From Theileria orientalis strain Shintoku (Eukaryota; Apicomplexa; Aconoidasida; Piroplasmida; Theileriidae), in assembly GCF_000740895.1 (NCBI RefSeq), contig NC_025261.1, forward strand, positions 558,001 through 622,000: a DNA stretch of 64,000 nt. The letters run 5' to 3'. The translations under genes and the position numbers were made by a program. Under the pieces are notes generated by a model that worked only from the letters and a program-made list of their open reading frames with translations, searched no databases and was not told where the DNA came from. This document shows positions 22,201-33,260 of this stretch, piece by piece. How positions within the stretch are numbered: the stretch's first letter is position 1; every line of letters begins with the position of its first letter.

Positions 22201-23640
22201 TGCGGCAACTCATCAAAGATTCTATAGCAATTTAGTCATATGGTGTTTGTTTATATTTCCGTAAATGCTCTGTTAGCATATACTTTCTTAAACTCTGTCT
22301 TATTTTAATTTTGTCCAATAATACTTATTAACTATCCTTGTTTTCCATGTATATATTATTCTATGCGCCTATCTACCCATTTCTACTCTTTCAGTCCCAT
22401 TCTATCTACTCTAAAGGCCAACTTACTTGTATTTCTTGCATACTCTCAAGTCCGCCTCACCGTAGTAGGGTGCGCAGTGCACGATTCCTGTACCGGACTC
22501 CGACGTCACCATGTCGTCTGCCACCACCACGTACGAGCGTTCCAGCTGTTCCTCCGTGAAGGTTGGGTAGTTCGAGAAGTAGTCGAAGAGCCTTTCGTAC
22601 TTCCTCCCCACTAGTTCCGAGCCCATGTACGAGCCCACTTCCACGAAGGTCTCCTTGTAGTCCACTCCCATCGTTGCGCAGAAGTAGTCGACTCTGCACT
22701 CTGCCAGCAGATATGTCTTTTCGTTCTTCAGGTTCTTCAGCTTTACGTACTTGAATCCTTCGTTTACGCACAGCACCAGGTTCGATGGCAGCGTCCACGG
22801 CGTCGTCGTCCATGCTACGAACTCCATGTCCTCGTCGAGCGACCTAATTTTTAATTAAACTTGCTCAAGGTTACCTGAATCCCACGAACAGTGACGGGTC
22901 TGTCACCATTTTATAATTCAGGTTCGACTCAAAGTTCGACAGTGGCGTGTTACACGTCAGCGAATACGGCATCACTTGAAAGCCTCTGTAGACCACTTTC
23001 TTTTCGTACAACTCCTTGAATATCCACCACAGCGTCTCCATGTATGACGTGTTAAGTGTTTTGTAGTCGTTGTCGAAATCTATCCACCGTCCAGTCCGCG
23101 TGACTATGTTTTTCCATTCTCGGGAGTACTTCATTACGATAGATCTGCAACGTTGTCACTTTTTTTTATTTTATTTCTTACCTGCATTTTTCGTTGTATT
23201 TATCTATTCCCATTCTGAAGACGTCAGAGGAATGTTTAATATTGTACAGGTTATCTATTTCGTATTCTATCGGTAAACCGTGACAGTCCCAACCAAATCT
23301 TCTTTCGACGTGGTGGCCTGTTTGATATGCGTACCGAGTGACAACATCCTGAGTATAATGTGTTTGGTTTACGCTTACTTTTATTGATCCGGCCAGTATG
23401 TGGCCGTAGTGTGGCAGTCCTGTTGCGAAAGGAGGTCCATCATAGAATATGAATGAGGGCAATCCTTCTGACAACTTCATAGACGTTTTAAACACGTCTA
23501 TATTATACCAATATTCCAATATTTTTTCTTCCTCCCTCGGGAACTCAACCTTTTCCGCAACTAAATAATTTTAATATTATGATATACTTGTGTGTTATAC
23601 CTTTACTAAATGTTGGTTCAAATTCTTTATCGGATCCCAT
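19247..23640 (-). CDS. Cytosolic-type isoleucyl-tRNA synthetase
   Basis: Nine exons (23601-23640, 23182-23560, 22875-23144, 22427-22843, 21262-22221, 20827-21042, 20525-20633, 19668-20327, 19247-19459) encode 1087 residues. The class I HIGH signature is HYGH (residues 64-67, after FATGLP). KMSKR lies near residue 630 ([16 protein letters not shown]). The editing domain contains [11 protein letters not shown] and [13 protein letters not shown]. The anticodon-binding region follows ([11 protein letters not shown], then [10 protein letters not shown]). It attaches isoleucine to tRNA-Ile. The length and the eukaryotic C-terminal extension match cytosolic IleRS. Whether an alternative start supplies the mitochondrion or apicoplast is not visible. 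Several introns (19460-19667, 20328-20524, 20634-20826) are unusually long and repetitive. It is divergent from Cpn20 with 252 bp between starts. Confidence 0.93.
19489..19667. repeat. ACT/GCT/ATT-rich trinucleotide repeat tract in an IleRS intron
   Basis: Degenerate runs of ctattactattg and ctactactactatc fill most of the intron 19460-19667, followed by gtatgcttgtatgcttgtatgcttgta (three copies of a 9-mer) at about 19633-19660. Seen directly; intronic because both flanking exons join in phase. Confidence 0.8.
20349..20475. repeat. 27-bp minisatellite in an IleRS intron
   Basis: The unit ttgtatctatctctctcagtaacatat occurs four times in a row with only CTCTCT/CTCACT alternation, then a partial fifth copy (ttgtatctattttccactg). 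It lies inside the intron 20328-20524. Confidence 0.85.
20672..20780. repeat. Short tandem repeat in another IleRS intron
   Basis: About three copies of a unit of roughly 46-62 bases based on tctacttttatttacaccgactctatg, with drift (cacca, cgccaac), within the intron 20634-20826. Confidence 0.65.
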
Positions 23641-23892
23641 ATTTCGAGAATTTATGTTAGTGTTTTGTTTTTGATTATATTTAAAATTTATACCATGACA
23701 AATTTTGATACTGGACAATTTGAAAATTTTAGTTTCTGTTTTTAGAAATACATTAAATACAGATCCACGTCCATTAATGATATTTTTTAGCATCAATCAT
23801 TCTATTTGTCGTAGGAACATATTACACCACATTATGTTGGACACACCTTGTACAAATTTATGGCATATGTGTATCATAATTGTAAATAAACT

Positions 23893-25116
23893 ATGTATAT
23901 TGTTCTATTGTTTTTACTTATATACAAGGGGGTATTTTCGATCAAATTAAGACTTCAGCCTACTGTATCTGGATTTATATCTAATCATCAGAATAAGACT
24001 ATTTCACTTAACAATCATTATCCTTCTATCAAAAAGGCCAATAAACATACTGATTATTCATTGAATAGCTCTTCTGATTTTGATAATTATTCTCCCGTAA
24101 CATCCAATTCAGGTATTACAACTACAATTTAATTTTTGATTAGTTGACTACTCTTATCGCAACCCTAGTGACTTTAAATTACGTGGATTAAAATTGGATA
24201 AAGATCTAGTACCTTTGAATGACTATGTTTTAATTTTAAAATCCGACGTTAATGATGTTACTAAATCGGGTGTATATATCGGATCGAAGGTATTTAAGCG
24301 TAACTAAAAAGTTTATTTTATAGAAGAGCAGGGATTTCGTTGGTTCTGTTCTTGCTGTTGGACCCGGTAAATTAAACAGGGACACAGGGTTAGTTTATAT
24401 TTATTTACTGCGCCTAAGGCTGAGCCTTGTAGTATAAATTTCTACTTTGGGGTATGATTAATGGCGCTAAACCAATTGGTCTACTTGTATATCAACATAC
24501 GTTTTTTAATGACCGAACAATTGTTTATATGTGTAATTGATAAAATGACTTAGGGTATTGACTCCTTTGAGCGTGTCCGTCGGCGAATATGTTATATACG
24601 ACATGCCTGAAGAAACCATAGACGTATTTTAATTATTTCATATAAACATTTCAGTTGAAGTACAACGATACGCCCTGTGTACTGGTTAAGGAGGAGAACA
24701 TATATGCAAAGATAGCTCTTCCCAAGAACGCACCGGATAATTCAATAAGTTACGATAGAATTGTACCGTTATCGGACAGGTGTGTTTATATATTATATTT
24801 CTCTATGATATAAATTCACTGTACGGGGGTTGATGTAATTTTTAGGCTCCTTGTTCGAGTGCTACAATCACCTAAGAGAACAGAGAGCGGATTGGTTATT
24901 TCAAGGACAAATAGCAAAGATGACCTAGTAAAGGCGAAAATAGTATCAATGGGTCCTGGAAGTTACACGAATGATGGAAGATTAGTTCCTATAAAGGACC
25001 TTAACGTCGGCGATGTGGTAATGTACTCTGAAACAGTTAGTGAAAGAGGAGAATTCTCAGCCGAAGGGGTCAATTATTCCTTTGTTAGACGGAATGCAGT
25101 TCTGGCAAGATTGTAA
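23893..25116 (+). CDS. Apicoplast-type tandem GroES co-chaperonin (Cpn20)
   Basis: Exons 23893-24112, 24144-24289, 24324-24388, 24554-24623, 24655-24779 and 24846-25116 encode 298 residues. The start at 23893 gives a hydrophobic signal-like segment (MYIVLLFLLIYKGVFSI), then a Ser/Asn/Lys-rich stretch to about residue 74. Together this is the bipartite leader used for apicoplast import. Two GroES-like domains follow: LVPLNDYVLILK ... GSVLAVGPGK ... VSVGEYVIY, then IVPLSDRLLVRVL ... KAKIVSMGPGSY ... LNVGDVVMY. Tandem GroES is characteristic of plastid Cpn20/21, the partner of Cpn60 in protein folding. The gene is missed if only single open frames are considered, because only the first and last exons are long. 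Confidence 0.88.
24410..24467 (+). other. Possible folded RNA element inside a Cpn20 intron
   Basis: Within the 165-nt intron 24389-24553 a GCGCC (24410-24414) can pair with GGCGC (24463-24467). Between them are two perfect small hairpins: AAGGC-TGA-GCCTT (24416-24428 region) and GTAG-9 nt-CTAC (24429-24445). This gives a multibranch shape. It lacks the 7-bp acceptor stem and T-arm of a tRNA, so I do not call it one. It may be chance or an intronic small RNA. Confidence 0.25.
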
Positions 25117-25237
25117 TAAATATAAGCTAAAATTTTACTTTTGGAAAATGATGTCGCACAATACACAATAAATCTGATGCCACTCAATTCAGTATATTTA
25201 TTAGATTTAAATGTGTTTTGTACAATAGTTGGTTAAT

Positions 25238-27168
25238 ATGGTAAAAAGTGGTTCGAAGAGTAAAAATACACCTACGGATGTTAGCCCATCATCAGAATCA
25301 GCCGACGCCAATGACCTTGCAAATATAAATAGGCTATCCCTCAACTATGGAGCAGAATACTACTCTATGGTCGACATAGAGGAGCAAAAGGAGATTGCAC
25401 AAAGGAATTCGGAGATGAGAGTATTTTTAGTGGAATAATATAGTTGTTTAGGATAAAGTTAAGGTGTTTAGAAAATCCAAAGGCGATACTAAGAAGGAAA
25501 GGGAGCTGCCAGGCTCCTACATAAATATTTCAAACGGAAAAAAATCCGTTAAGTCTAAAATTAAGTCTAAGGGTGAGTTTGGGATAATTATGAGATTGAT
25601 TTAGATGATAAGACGCTCAGAGAAATACTGAGACTCCATAAACTGCACAATATGCTGAAAAACACGAGGATTCCGTTCATTGTGCTGCTGGACGTTGAGT
25701 TGAATAGACTTCTAAGCTGGCTTGCGCCAACACCCGAGGAGAAAATCGCAAAGGAACAGGTTCGTGTGTAAAATAATTGGCGTAATAGGTGCTGTTGCAA
25801 CTGGAGGTCGTGGTCAACGCACTCTTTCCGGACGGGAACCTAAAGGTTTTTGGGTCATGTAAGAGGAAATTAAGAGTAGTTATGTTTTTGCAATGTTGAG
25901 TTGCGACCGTTAATCTACGTGTAGACGTCACGGGCCTGTCGTTGCCAGGTGCGGACATTGACGTGTGTATTCAGTCCGAAGGGGACCAGCTGTGCGTGCT
26001 GAACATGATCGTGTACACCCTTAACCGACTGGGTCTGGTGCACTCGTTCGAGTGCATATACAACACGGCAGTGCCCGTAGTTAAGCTGGTCGACAAGAGA
26101 ACAGGTAAGGCCGAGGGCGATTAACGTTTGTAGGAGTGAGGATAGACCTGTCGTGTTACAACGAGTCGGCGTTCAAAACCACGAAGTTCATACAGGAAAT
26201 GGTTAGCGGTCGACCAATAACGATTCTTCAGTGCGTCAAGTACAAGTATATGCAGCCGCTGATACTGCTGGTGAAGCTCTTTCTGCAGTCGCGGAACCTG
26301 GGAGACACGTACTTCGGTGGCGTCGGCTCCTTCCTGCTGTACTGCATGATCCTGTCGTTCCTGCAGCTGCACGACTCGAGCTCGCAGAAGCAGAGCGACG
26401 ACACGAACTCCCTGGCGACCCTCTTCATCGATTTCTTCTACTACTGGGGGTTCCTGAGGGACTACAGCCAGTTTGTCACCACGTTAGTTGCTAAGAGTTT
26501 ACAGTTTTAGCGTTAGGGGATTGGGGCACGTGTACCCAAGGAAGCTCAAGAAGGAACAGTCTGACTCGATGCTCAGCTGCGATAATCCCATAGTACCTGC
26601 CTTTTCATTCAATTATCTTCAGGATCACACGGTGGACCTCGGAACGAACTCGTTTAATATGCACAGCGTCAACTCAGCGTTTCAAAACGCCTTCATAGTA
26701 AGTGTTCTGTTAGGAGGTTGGTGGCTGCCACCTTTGTATCTATTGCTTACTGGTCGACGTTTGTCGTGCCACCCCTAATGATTGATTTAGATCCTCAAGA
26801 ACATTGAACACAACATTAGGAAGTGGTTTCCGAATAAGGTGGTCACCTTCGGGATGAACTTCTCAACCATACTGGAGTCTCTGTACGACGTTAGTCACCC
26901 GGTCTTCCAGAAAAGGAGCCACGAGTCGCATGAAAACGTGCGCAAGGACTATTTTAACGACCACTCGAACACCCTGAACGCGTCTCTGGATTCAGTGCTG
27001 AAGCATCTGAAGAAGTCACTTGAGAGCAGCAGGACAAACACCTTCAACGCCCAGAGGCAGCTGATGGAGTCTCTGTCCTCTGAGCAAAACGAACTGAACC
27101 TGGACGGAGACATACCTTTCTACATCGTCGCTGAGGCCGTGGGAAAGGAAACTTCCAGCTTGCTGTAA
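25238..27168 (+). CDS. Non-canonical poly(A) polymerase, TRF4/5 (PAPD5/7) type
   Basis: Eight exons (25238-25420, 25452-25572, 25605-25759, 25789-25858, 25925-26104, 26134-26482, 26511-26697, 26791-27168) encode 540 residues. The nucleotidyltransferase signature is FGSY followed by GADID, giving catalytic Asp at about 187 and 189, with the third acidic residue in VRIDLS (about 241). A PAP-associated region follows: [21 protein letters not shown], then DNPIVPAF and SAFQNAF. The junction of exons 4 and 5 lies exactly in the active-site motif, which confirms the splice choice. TRF4/5 enzymes tail nuclear RNAs with short oligo(A) for exosome decay (TRAMP complex) or process snRNA and rRNA. The N-terminal 100 residues are polar and lysine-rich. 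Confidence 0.88.
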
Positions 27169-27188
27169 TGTGATTCCGTCCCTTATTT

Positions 27189-27306
27189 GTACACCATTGT
27201 CTTACGCATTAGTACAACATAGTCTCACACATTCGTATAGCAGTTTTATGTATTTGTACACCATTGTCCTACATTTTCGTACTACATAGTCTCACATATT
27301 CGTATA
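27189..27306. repeat. Two-copy tandem repeat downstream of the poly(A) polymerase gene
   Basis: The unit of about 60 bases (ttgtacaccattgtcttacg, catagtctcacacattcgtatag) is present twice with a few changes, at about 27187-27242 and 27255-27306. It lies in the spacer between convergent genes. Confidence 0.75.
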
Positions 27307-27416
27307 GATGGATACCCGCGTAGACTTATAGATGGGTGCTGGTTGGTGTGTATGCGCACTTGTGGGTGTGTAGATGCATATATTCACGGTGATTACAGCG
27401 TAGATTTTTAGGTTTA

Positions 27417-27941
27417 TTATATTAGGTGCTTCCTTGCGGCCTGGCGTACCTTGTTTTTGAAGTTGTTCGACTCCAAGCTGCCGTTGAACACGTACAGCGG
27501 GTTCATCACCTGCCTCGAGTAGAGCTCGTGGATCTCCTTGAAGAATGAACGCACGGAATCCATGGAAGGCGGGTCAGGCTCGTTTGAACTTAAATTGGGA
27601 GAGTATATTACAAAGTCTGAGGTGTTTGTGACGTGGGCGCGCGTGATTAGTATGAAGCTCACGTGGCTGCACGTCACGTAGGCCGAGACGGAGAGGAAGT
27701 CGAAAACGTCCACTTGTTTTAGAAACAGGCTCGGGTTGCTCCAGACCAGGTCTTCGATTACGTCCAGGGACTGGTGTGCCACGAAGGAGGCGAGGTGCGG
27801 TGGGTCCGACCTTCTGCCTGGCGTCGAGAGGTCCTCTATCAGGAGCGGTTTGTCGTCCTTGCCCACTATGATGAGTACTAGTATCTTAGAATGGACATTT
27901 GGGTCTTCGTTTGAGGAGTTATGAGCGTCCGCGTCGTCCAT
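27417..27941 (-). CDS. TRAPPC2: TRAPP complex subunit 2 (sedlin)
   Basis: Single exon, 174 residues from the ATG at 27941. The sedlin fold is recognisable: ILVLIIVGKDDKPLLIED, then HLASFVAHQSLDVIEDLVW, FLKQVDVFDFLSVSAYVTCSHVSFILI, and a C-terminal helix ending with NPLYVFNG ... FKNKVRQAARKHL. The closing KVRxxxRKHL matches TRAPPC2. Compared with animals there is an insertion of about 20 residues (NTSDFVIYSPNLSSNEPDPP). TRAPPC2 is a core subunit of the vesicle tethering complex that activates Ypt1/Rab1 at the Golgi. A second TRAPP subunit, TRAPPC6, lies 5.2 kb away. Confidence 0.85.
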   Translation of the reverse strand: MDDADAHNSSNEDPNVHSKILVLIIVGKDDKPLLIEDLSTPGRRSDPPHLASFVAHQSLDVIEDLVWSNPSLFLKQVDVFDFLSVSAYVTCSHVSFILITRAHVTNTSDFVIYSPNLSSNEPDPPSMDSVRSFFKEIHELYSRQVMNPLYVFNGSLESNNFKNKVRQAARKHLI

Positions 27942-28001
27942 TACAATAATATGAAGTGAATGTAAGTAGGGCTGCAATGTGTAACATGGATGAATACAAA
28001 A

Positions 28002-30107
28002 TTACTTTTTCTTGGGTGCTGGCTTTTTTAACAGTTTTGGCGTGATGGTTATTGGCACGAGCGGCTTTTCTGGCAGTTGATCTCCCGGCTCCTTCTGAGT
28101 TTCAACCACGGGTTGACTCAGCGGCATTTTCGGGACTGCTTTACGTACTGGTTCCGGGGGAAGTTTTGCCGCCTTGGTCGGAACTGTCGGCGCTGCCGCT
28201 GGAGGAGCTGGAGGAGCTGGAGGAGCTGGTTGAACTGGAGTTGGGCTCGGCTGCTCCATGACTGGCTGACTTTGCTGAGGTGCGCTCTTCTGCTTCGGCT
28301 CCGGACTCTCCTGAGTCCCTTCAGGCTCTTCGACCGGCTTTGGCGGCGTATCCTCAGCCTTTTCCTGTTTGGTTTGTCCAGTGCTTGTGGTTTCGGCCTT
28401 TGGCTGGGGCGCACTTGGCTTCGGCTGTTCCTCGGTCATGCTGTCCTTTGAAAGTTGCCTGCTGCTAAGCTTCTTTATGATCATGTCCTTGATGTTGGTC
28501 CTCTGTCTTTGGAGCTCGTTCACGTCTCTGTCGCTGTTCGGCAGCTCTGGAGGCAAGAGTTTACTGCTCGGCTTCCTTTCAACTGTCTCAGCCTTTGCGG
28601 GCTGACTGCTGCCATTTTGAGTATCTTTTGGTGCAGGGGGAGCTTGCTGTGAAGTGGCAGCCTCTGGTGTTGGAGCGTTTCCATCTGGAGTTTCGGATGT
28701 TTCCTCGCCCTGTTGGTTGTTTTTCTTTCTCGCGAACATCAGCGAGAGCCTCGAGACGTTTGAGGAGGAGCCCTTCGCCTGCCCCTTCGACTGCCCCTGT
28801 TTACCTGGTGCGCCAGCCTTCGGGTTGAACAGCGGCTTTCTTACTGCTGGGGTCGTCTTAGGCTCAAAGGGCTTGTTCTGCTCCGATTTAGGCTCTGACG
28901 CCTTGCTGGTTTGCGGCGTTGTCTCCGGCTGCTTTCCCAAATCCGTGTTCGGTCGAGTGGGTTCGGCGATTTCACCCATGGTGGACCCTGGCTTTCTTAT
29001 CTGCTGATCCAGCGTTGTCTTGGTCTCGCTGACTAGCTCGTCCGTCTTGTTTCTGAAGTTAACTGCCGGCAGCTTCGCGTCCTGAGGCATTGGGATCACC
29101 GTGACCACTACGTCTCCGCAGTTCATACCGTTCGAGTCTAGCACGTTCCACGGCTCAGATGGCTTCAGCGTTTTGTCTGATATGAGGCTCACCTCTGCTG
29201 AGCCTACCAGTAGGCTGTCAGCATAAATGTCAAGAACGAGCTTCGGAACCACGTTTGGCACCTTGGGAGGCAGCGTGTTGTGCTGAATCAGTGAGTTGAA
29301 CTCGTACACCTTCGACGCGTTGTCCATGGGCTTCACTCCCACTGATATGAACCTCGAAAACTCTGTGGCCCTCAGTTCCTTCGGCTCATTATCGTACCTG
29401 AAGAAGCACCCGAAGCTCTGCGTCTCCGGCAAGTCGCACTTGAGCATCAGTCGGTGTACCTTCACTGAAATCCCCGTCAGTTTAGTCTTTTCCTGGGTCT
29501 CTTGGTACGTCATCGGCTTCAACAGCTCGTTCTTGGTCACCTCGAGCCCGTCGTACTGGATGAGCACGCTGTAGAGGGCGTTGTAGAGTGTGTTCAGTCT
29601 TATGTCCAGCTCCCTGCAGGGGTACAGGTACTCCAAGCACAGCTTAATGAACGCGACTCTGCTGTAGCCCTGTATCACGGCGCAGCTTCCAATGCCCACG
29701 AACGCCTGGATCAGCGTGTCCATCTGGTTGTACAGGAGTTCGATTCTCTCGATGGTTTCCTTCAGCTTCAGCGGCTGGTCCACCATCGATTTGACCTTCC
29801 TCTCCATGCAGTGGAACTTATTATTCGACTCCTCCAGCTTCTGCTTGTAGTTAAGCACTTCCTGTTCCAGTCTGTAGCAGTTTTCTTCAGATTTTTTCCT
29901 GAACTCTCTCTCTCTGTTATAGAGGATGAAGTAGTTCCTCATTTTCGTTTCCAATTCGTCCAACATGTGCTCCACCACCTCCGGTTCGGGCCTCTTTTTC
30001 AGGTACACACCGCTCCTGGTCAGAAGTTCCCTCTCGGGCACCTTCATGTTATTACCCTTTGTGTAGAGCTGCTGCCACGAATTATTTAAAGAAGAATACG
30101 TGGCCAT
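28002..30107 (-). CDS. Coiled-coil, C2-like protein with Pro/Gln-rich tail, unknown function
   Basis: Single exon, 701 residues from ATG 30107 (MATYSSLNNSW). Residues about 45-125 form a coiled coil (LDELETKMRNYFILYNRERE, EQEVLNYKQKLEESNNKF). Residues about 205-350 look like a C2-type beta sandwich (TGISVKVHRLMLKCDLPE, KLVLDIYADSLLVGSAEVSL, CGDVVVTVIPMP). The C-terminal half is disordered, rich in Pro, Lys, Gln, Ser and Thr, with a run of PPAPPAPPA and a basic end (KLLKKPAPKKK). The combination suggests a scaffold at membranes or cytoskeleton; I do not know the family. The frame is clean and the 3' end is 60 bases from the start of TRAPPC2, on the same strand. Confidence 0.65.
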   Translation of the reverse strand: MATYSSLNNSWQQLYTKGNNMKVPERELLTRSGVYLKKRPEPEVVEHMLDELETKMRNYFILYNREREFRKKSEENCYRLEQEVLNYKQKLEESNNKFHCMERKVKSMVDQPLKLKETIERIELLYNQMDTLIQAFVGIGSCAVIQGYSRVAFIKLCLEYLYPCRELDIRLNTLYNALYSVLIQYDGLEVTKNELLKPMTYQETQEKTKLTGISVKVHRLMLKCDLPETQSFGCFFRYDNEPKELRATEFSRFISVGVKPMDNASKVYEFNSLIQHNTLPPKVPNVVPKLVLDIYADSLLVGSAEVSLISDKTLKPSEPWNVLDSNGMNCGDVVVTVIPMPQDAKLPAVNFRNKTDELVSETKTTLDQQIRKPGSTMGEIAEPTRPNTDLGKQPETTPQTSKASEPKSEQNKPFEPKTTPAVRKPLFNPKAGAPGKQGQSKGQAKGSSSNVSRLSLMFARKKNNQQGEETSETPDGNAPTPEAATSQQAPPAPKDTQNGSSQPAKAETVERKPSSKLLPPELPNSDRDVNELQRQRTNIKDMIIKKLSSRQLSKDSMTEEQPKPSAPQPKAETTSTGQTKQEKAEDTPPKPVEEPEGTQESPEPKQKSAPQQSQPVMEQPSPTPVQPAPPAPPAPPAAAPTVPTKAAKLPPEPVRKAVPKMPLSQPVVETQKEPGDQLPEKPLVPITITPKLLKKPAPKKK

Positions 30108-30983
30108 CCTATTCAAACTACATTAATAATATCAAAGTCTATGAAATATAATGTGTATGGTGAATATTGGCGTTTTGGCCAAAATAAAAAATAAAATACA
30201 ATAATTTATGGGTTTTTAAAAACAAATGTATCAAGGAAGATGTATATTTGAAACTGAATCAATGAGAAAACTAATAAAACTTGGAGGATGGTAAAGCACC
30301 TGTGGGCACTTCTATAACTAAAGAAGACAAACTGAAACGGATGTTTCTAAAAATACAAACAAATGTCTATCCAATTCAAAATTGTATTTACGATATATTT
30401 TATTAATATAATCAAGAAAATTGTAAAATATCCTGATTATGGTAGCTATTTGGCTATTCAATTGGTTATGTGTTCACTAATGTTTCTTGGATTGATCTGT
30501 ATTAGATAATTAATTTAATTTTGTGTGAAAAAGGCTTATTTTAAATCACATTGGTCAATATTGTTAGACATTTCATTTGTGTAATATGCACACTTTCAAT
30601 TATGTGTTCAGGTATGATTGATCAAAATTATGAACAAAATTTACTTATTTCATAATTATGTTGATAAAAATGGGCATTAAATTATAGTATGGAGTTTCGT
30701 TTTGTCAAAAAAATGTCCGGAAGATACCATTGACTTGATTGTTGAGTATTCTGCCTTATTTTGCCGATGTGTAAATATATTCTTAAACAAAATTATATCT
30801 AATTATATATAATTAAAGAATTATTGGTTTTACTCCTTAAATTTAGTATTATGCTTTAGTTAATGTGGTATGATATTCACTATATAATATTTTGTACATT
30901 ACTCTTGTTCTCAGTGTATATTAATAATTTGAATGTTTATTATTTTATAAAACTGTAATTGATTTTTATTTTCACGTGAATTC
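30108..30983. other. AT-rich divergent intergenic region
   Basis: About 875 bases between divergent genes, very AT-rich, with stops in all frames. It presumably carries the promoters of both flanking genes. No repeat, RNA gene or exon could be supported. Confidence 0.5.
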
Positions 30984-33260
30984 ATGATTTTAACAAGATT
31001 CTATTCCAATTATACTCAAAGTTGCAGTTCTTCCTATAAAAACCTATCAAAATTGTCTTTGAAGGTATATTACTTTCAGGAAATTTCTAAGCTTGTTTCA
31101 GCCAGGAATAATACACAGCCTTCCAATCATAATTTTGAAAAAATAAGGAATCTCTACCCTGTCGACCATCACACATTCAATGAGAACGACCTGAAACAAC
31201 TTTCTCATGATATTAGCAAGAGTATAAATGAGTTGAGTCCATCGCAGCTGCTAGCAACAGCAATTTCGTACAATAATCTCCCTAATGTGGGCAAAAATGA
31301 ATGGAAAAGACTGTGTAATGCAGTACTGAAGCAGGCCTATGGAAACTGCTACAATATAAACGCCGTTTCTCCGAGCCATGTGTCAATGATTTTGTACTCG
31401 TATGCTAAAAGGTTTAAGAATCAGATTCCGATAACGTACAAGCTTCTGAAGACTTCAATAAAGTCAACTGGGTCGCTGAATGAAAGGGATATATCAATGA
31501 TATTGTACTATATGGGTAGAACTAAATGTGTGCCAAGGTCATTAAACAGCCCGGATCACGTGAAAAACGCACAAATATTGAGAGCCATCGCACTCTGTTT
31601 GTCCAAAGAAGGTGGCAACAAGATGGTTAAGTTCACTCCCAGCGGATTGGTCTCAGTTGTTTACAACTTCACGCAAATAGGGATGATTCCATGGTCGCTC
31701 ATGTATCACGCCTGTAACTTAATTAAGAAAAGGGCACACAAGTTGGATTCAAAATCCATTGGATTTCATGCTAGGTCACTGACTTTGTTAAATATTAGGG
31801 ACAAAGTAACAATGGAAACATTTATATCATCACTGAATAAACACAAAAACATACCCGTGCCAACCATCAGTTCAATAATATATTCGTTGTCAAGGTTAAA
31901 ATATAGGCCGAGGAGTGATTTAGAATATCTACTGGATTTAACTAGAAGGTATTGTTTATTATTATCCATCCACAAGGATGATATTAATGATGAAACAGAT
32001 CGATGGCCTTGTTTGATGACAGGAACATGGCGGTAACAGTATATTCAATGGGACAATTAGGCATAAAATCGGAAGAAATATTTGAATCAGTGTCAGTGTT
32101 TTTAAAGGTGAGCTAAGATTATCGAGTATAAAAGCTGATAAAAATGATTTATTTGATGTTAATATTGTATTTACTGCTATTTTGGGATAAATGATGGGCA
32201 ATTTATATTTCATAAATCCCTGGGAAATTTTATGTTTTAGGACCGTATTGATTATCAATCGGCTCAGCATCTGTCAATGTTTATCAGAGGATACTCTAAG
32301 CTGGGAATATACGACAGCTCTGCAATTCAGTTGATAGTGGAGCATTCGTTAAAGTTACTGGTAAGTGTATGAAAGTGATTGGGCTTATTAGACTGGTTTC
32401 ACTTTACAGCAAATAGTGTGTTTGATGGACAGTTTGGTGGTTTTGGGCTACTTCAATGAATCTGCATTCACCAGCTTTTTAAATTATTTCTGTTCATTTT
32501 CATCGGTATGTTAAACACATAAATATAACGATCACTGGTGTCATTATTGATAGGATGAGTTGACTGATTATCTGCTGAACCAAGTGAATAGGATAGTATA
32601 TAGCATTAAGTTGGAGGTATGTTTACCAGTGTATTTCCTTTTTTATTGATTGATTTGCGCACACATCTTTACATACCCCTAGTTTTACAATTACTAATTG
32701 ATTCGAGACAGAAATTCAATATTTACTAGTGATAACTTAATTATTTTAGCAGCCTGAGTATGCTTTAAAAGCACCTAAGTACATAATACCTCTGTTTGAT
32801 CAATACCAGGGGCAGTTCATAATTAAGGATTCGAGCGAGGTAGTTGCTCAGGCTGATAATGTTTACGCTGTTTTAGGGCAGTAATGAATCGCTCTATCGG
32901 ACCTTGAAGGAGACGGGAATAAGTTACAGGGCATCTGAGAAGATAGGACCATACACACCTGATGCGGTTCTAGATAAGTAGGTCTCTGTAACATTAACTC
33001 CATTCAGCAATGTGTCTTTGGAAATACTCTCCAAGGGGTCCACATGTCCCGTTACCAACTCAGTTTTGGGGTCGTCTAAAATGGTAAAGAGGCACATGAA
33101 GCTGCTGGGCTACAACCATATACAAATTAACAGGAATGAATGGTAGTAATTATAACATTGGTTTTGTCGATAACACATTTACAGGCTTAAGATGAGCGAC
33201 CCGCAACGAAGAGCCCTCGTGCAGGCTCTAGTTGACCAGCCGGAACGTGAACTTGTCTAA
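30984..33260 (+). CDS. RAP-domain protein, organellar RNA-binding
   Basis: Nine exons (30984-31948, 31999-32107, 32241-32360, 32410-32505, 32554-32616, 32750-32839, 32877-32977, 33008-33142, 33185-33260) give 584 residues with all phases consistent. The N-terminus (MILTRFYSNYTQ) could be a mitochondrial leader. The middle consists of helical HPR-type repeats (ISMILYYMGRTKCVPRS, LVSVVYNFTQIGMIPWSL, ISSIIYSLSRLKYRPRSDLE). The C-terminus is a RAP domain: SKMVKRHMKLLGYNHIQIN, NEWLKMSDPQRRALVQAL. RAP proteins bind organellar RNA and are greatly expanded in apicomplexans; roles include mitoribosomal rRNA fragment handling. The last exon overlaps, on the opposite strand, the 3' coding end of TRAPPC6. 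Confidence 0.83.

Noticed and set aside
24410..24467. tRNA gene in a Cpn20 intron
   Set aside because: Only a 5-bp closing stem, no T-arm and no recognisable anticodon arm; kept only as a possible folded element.
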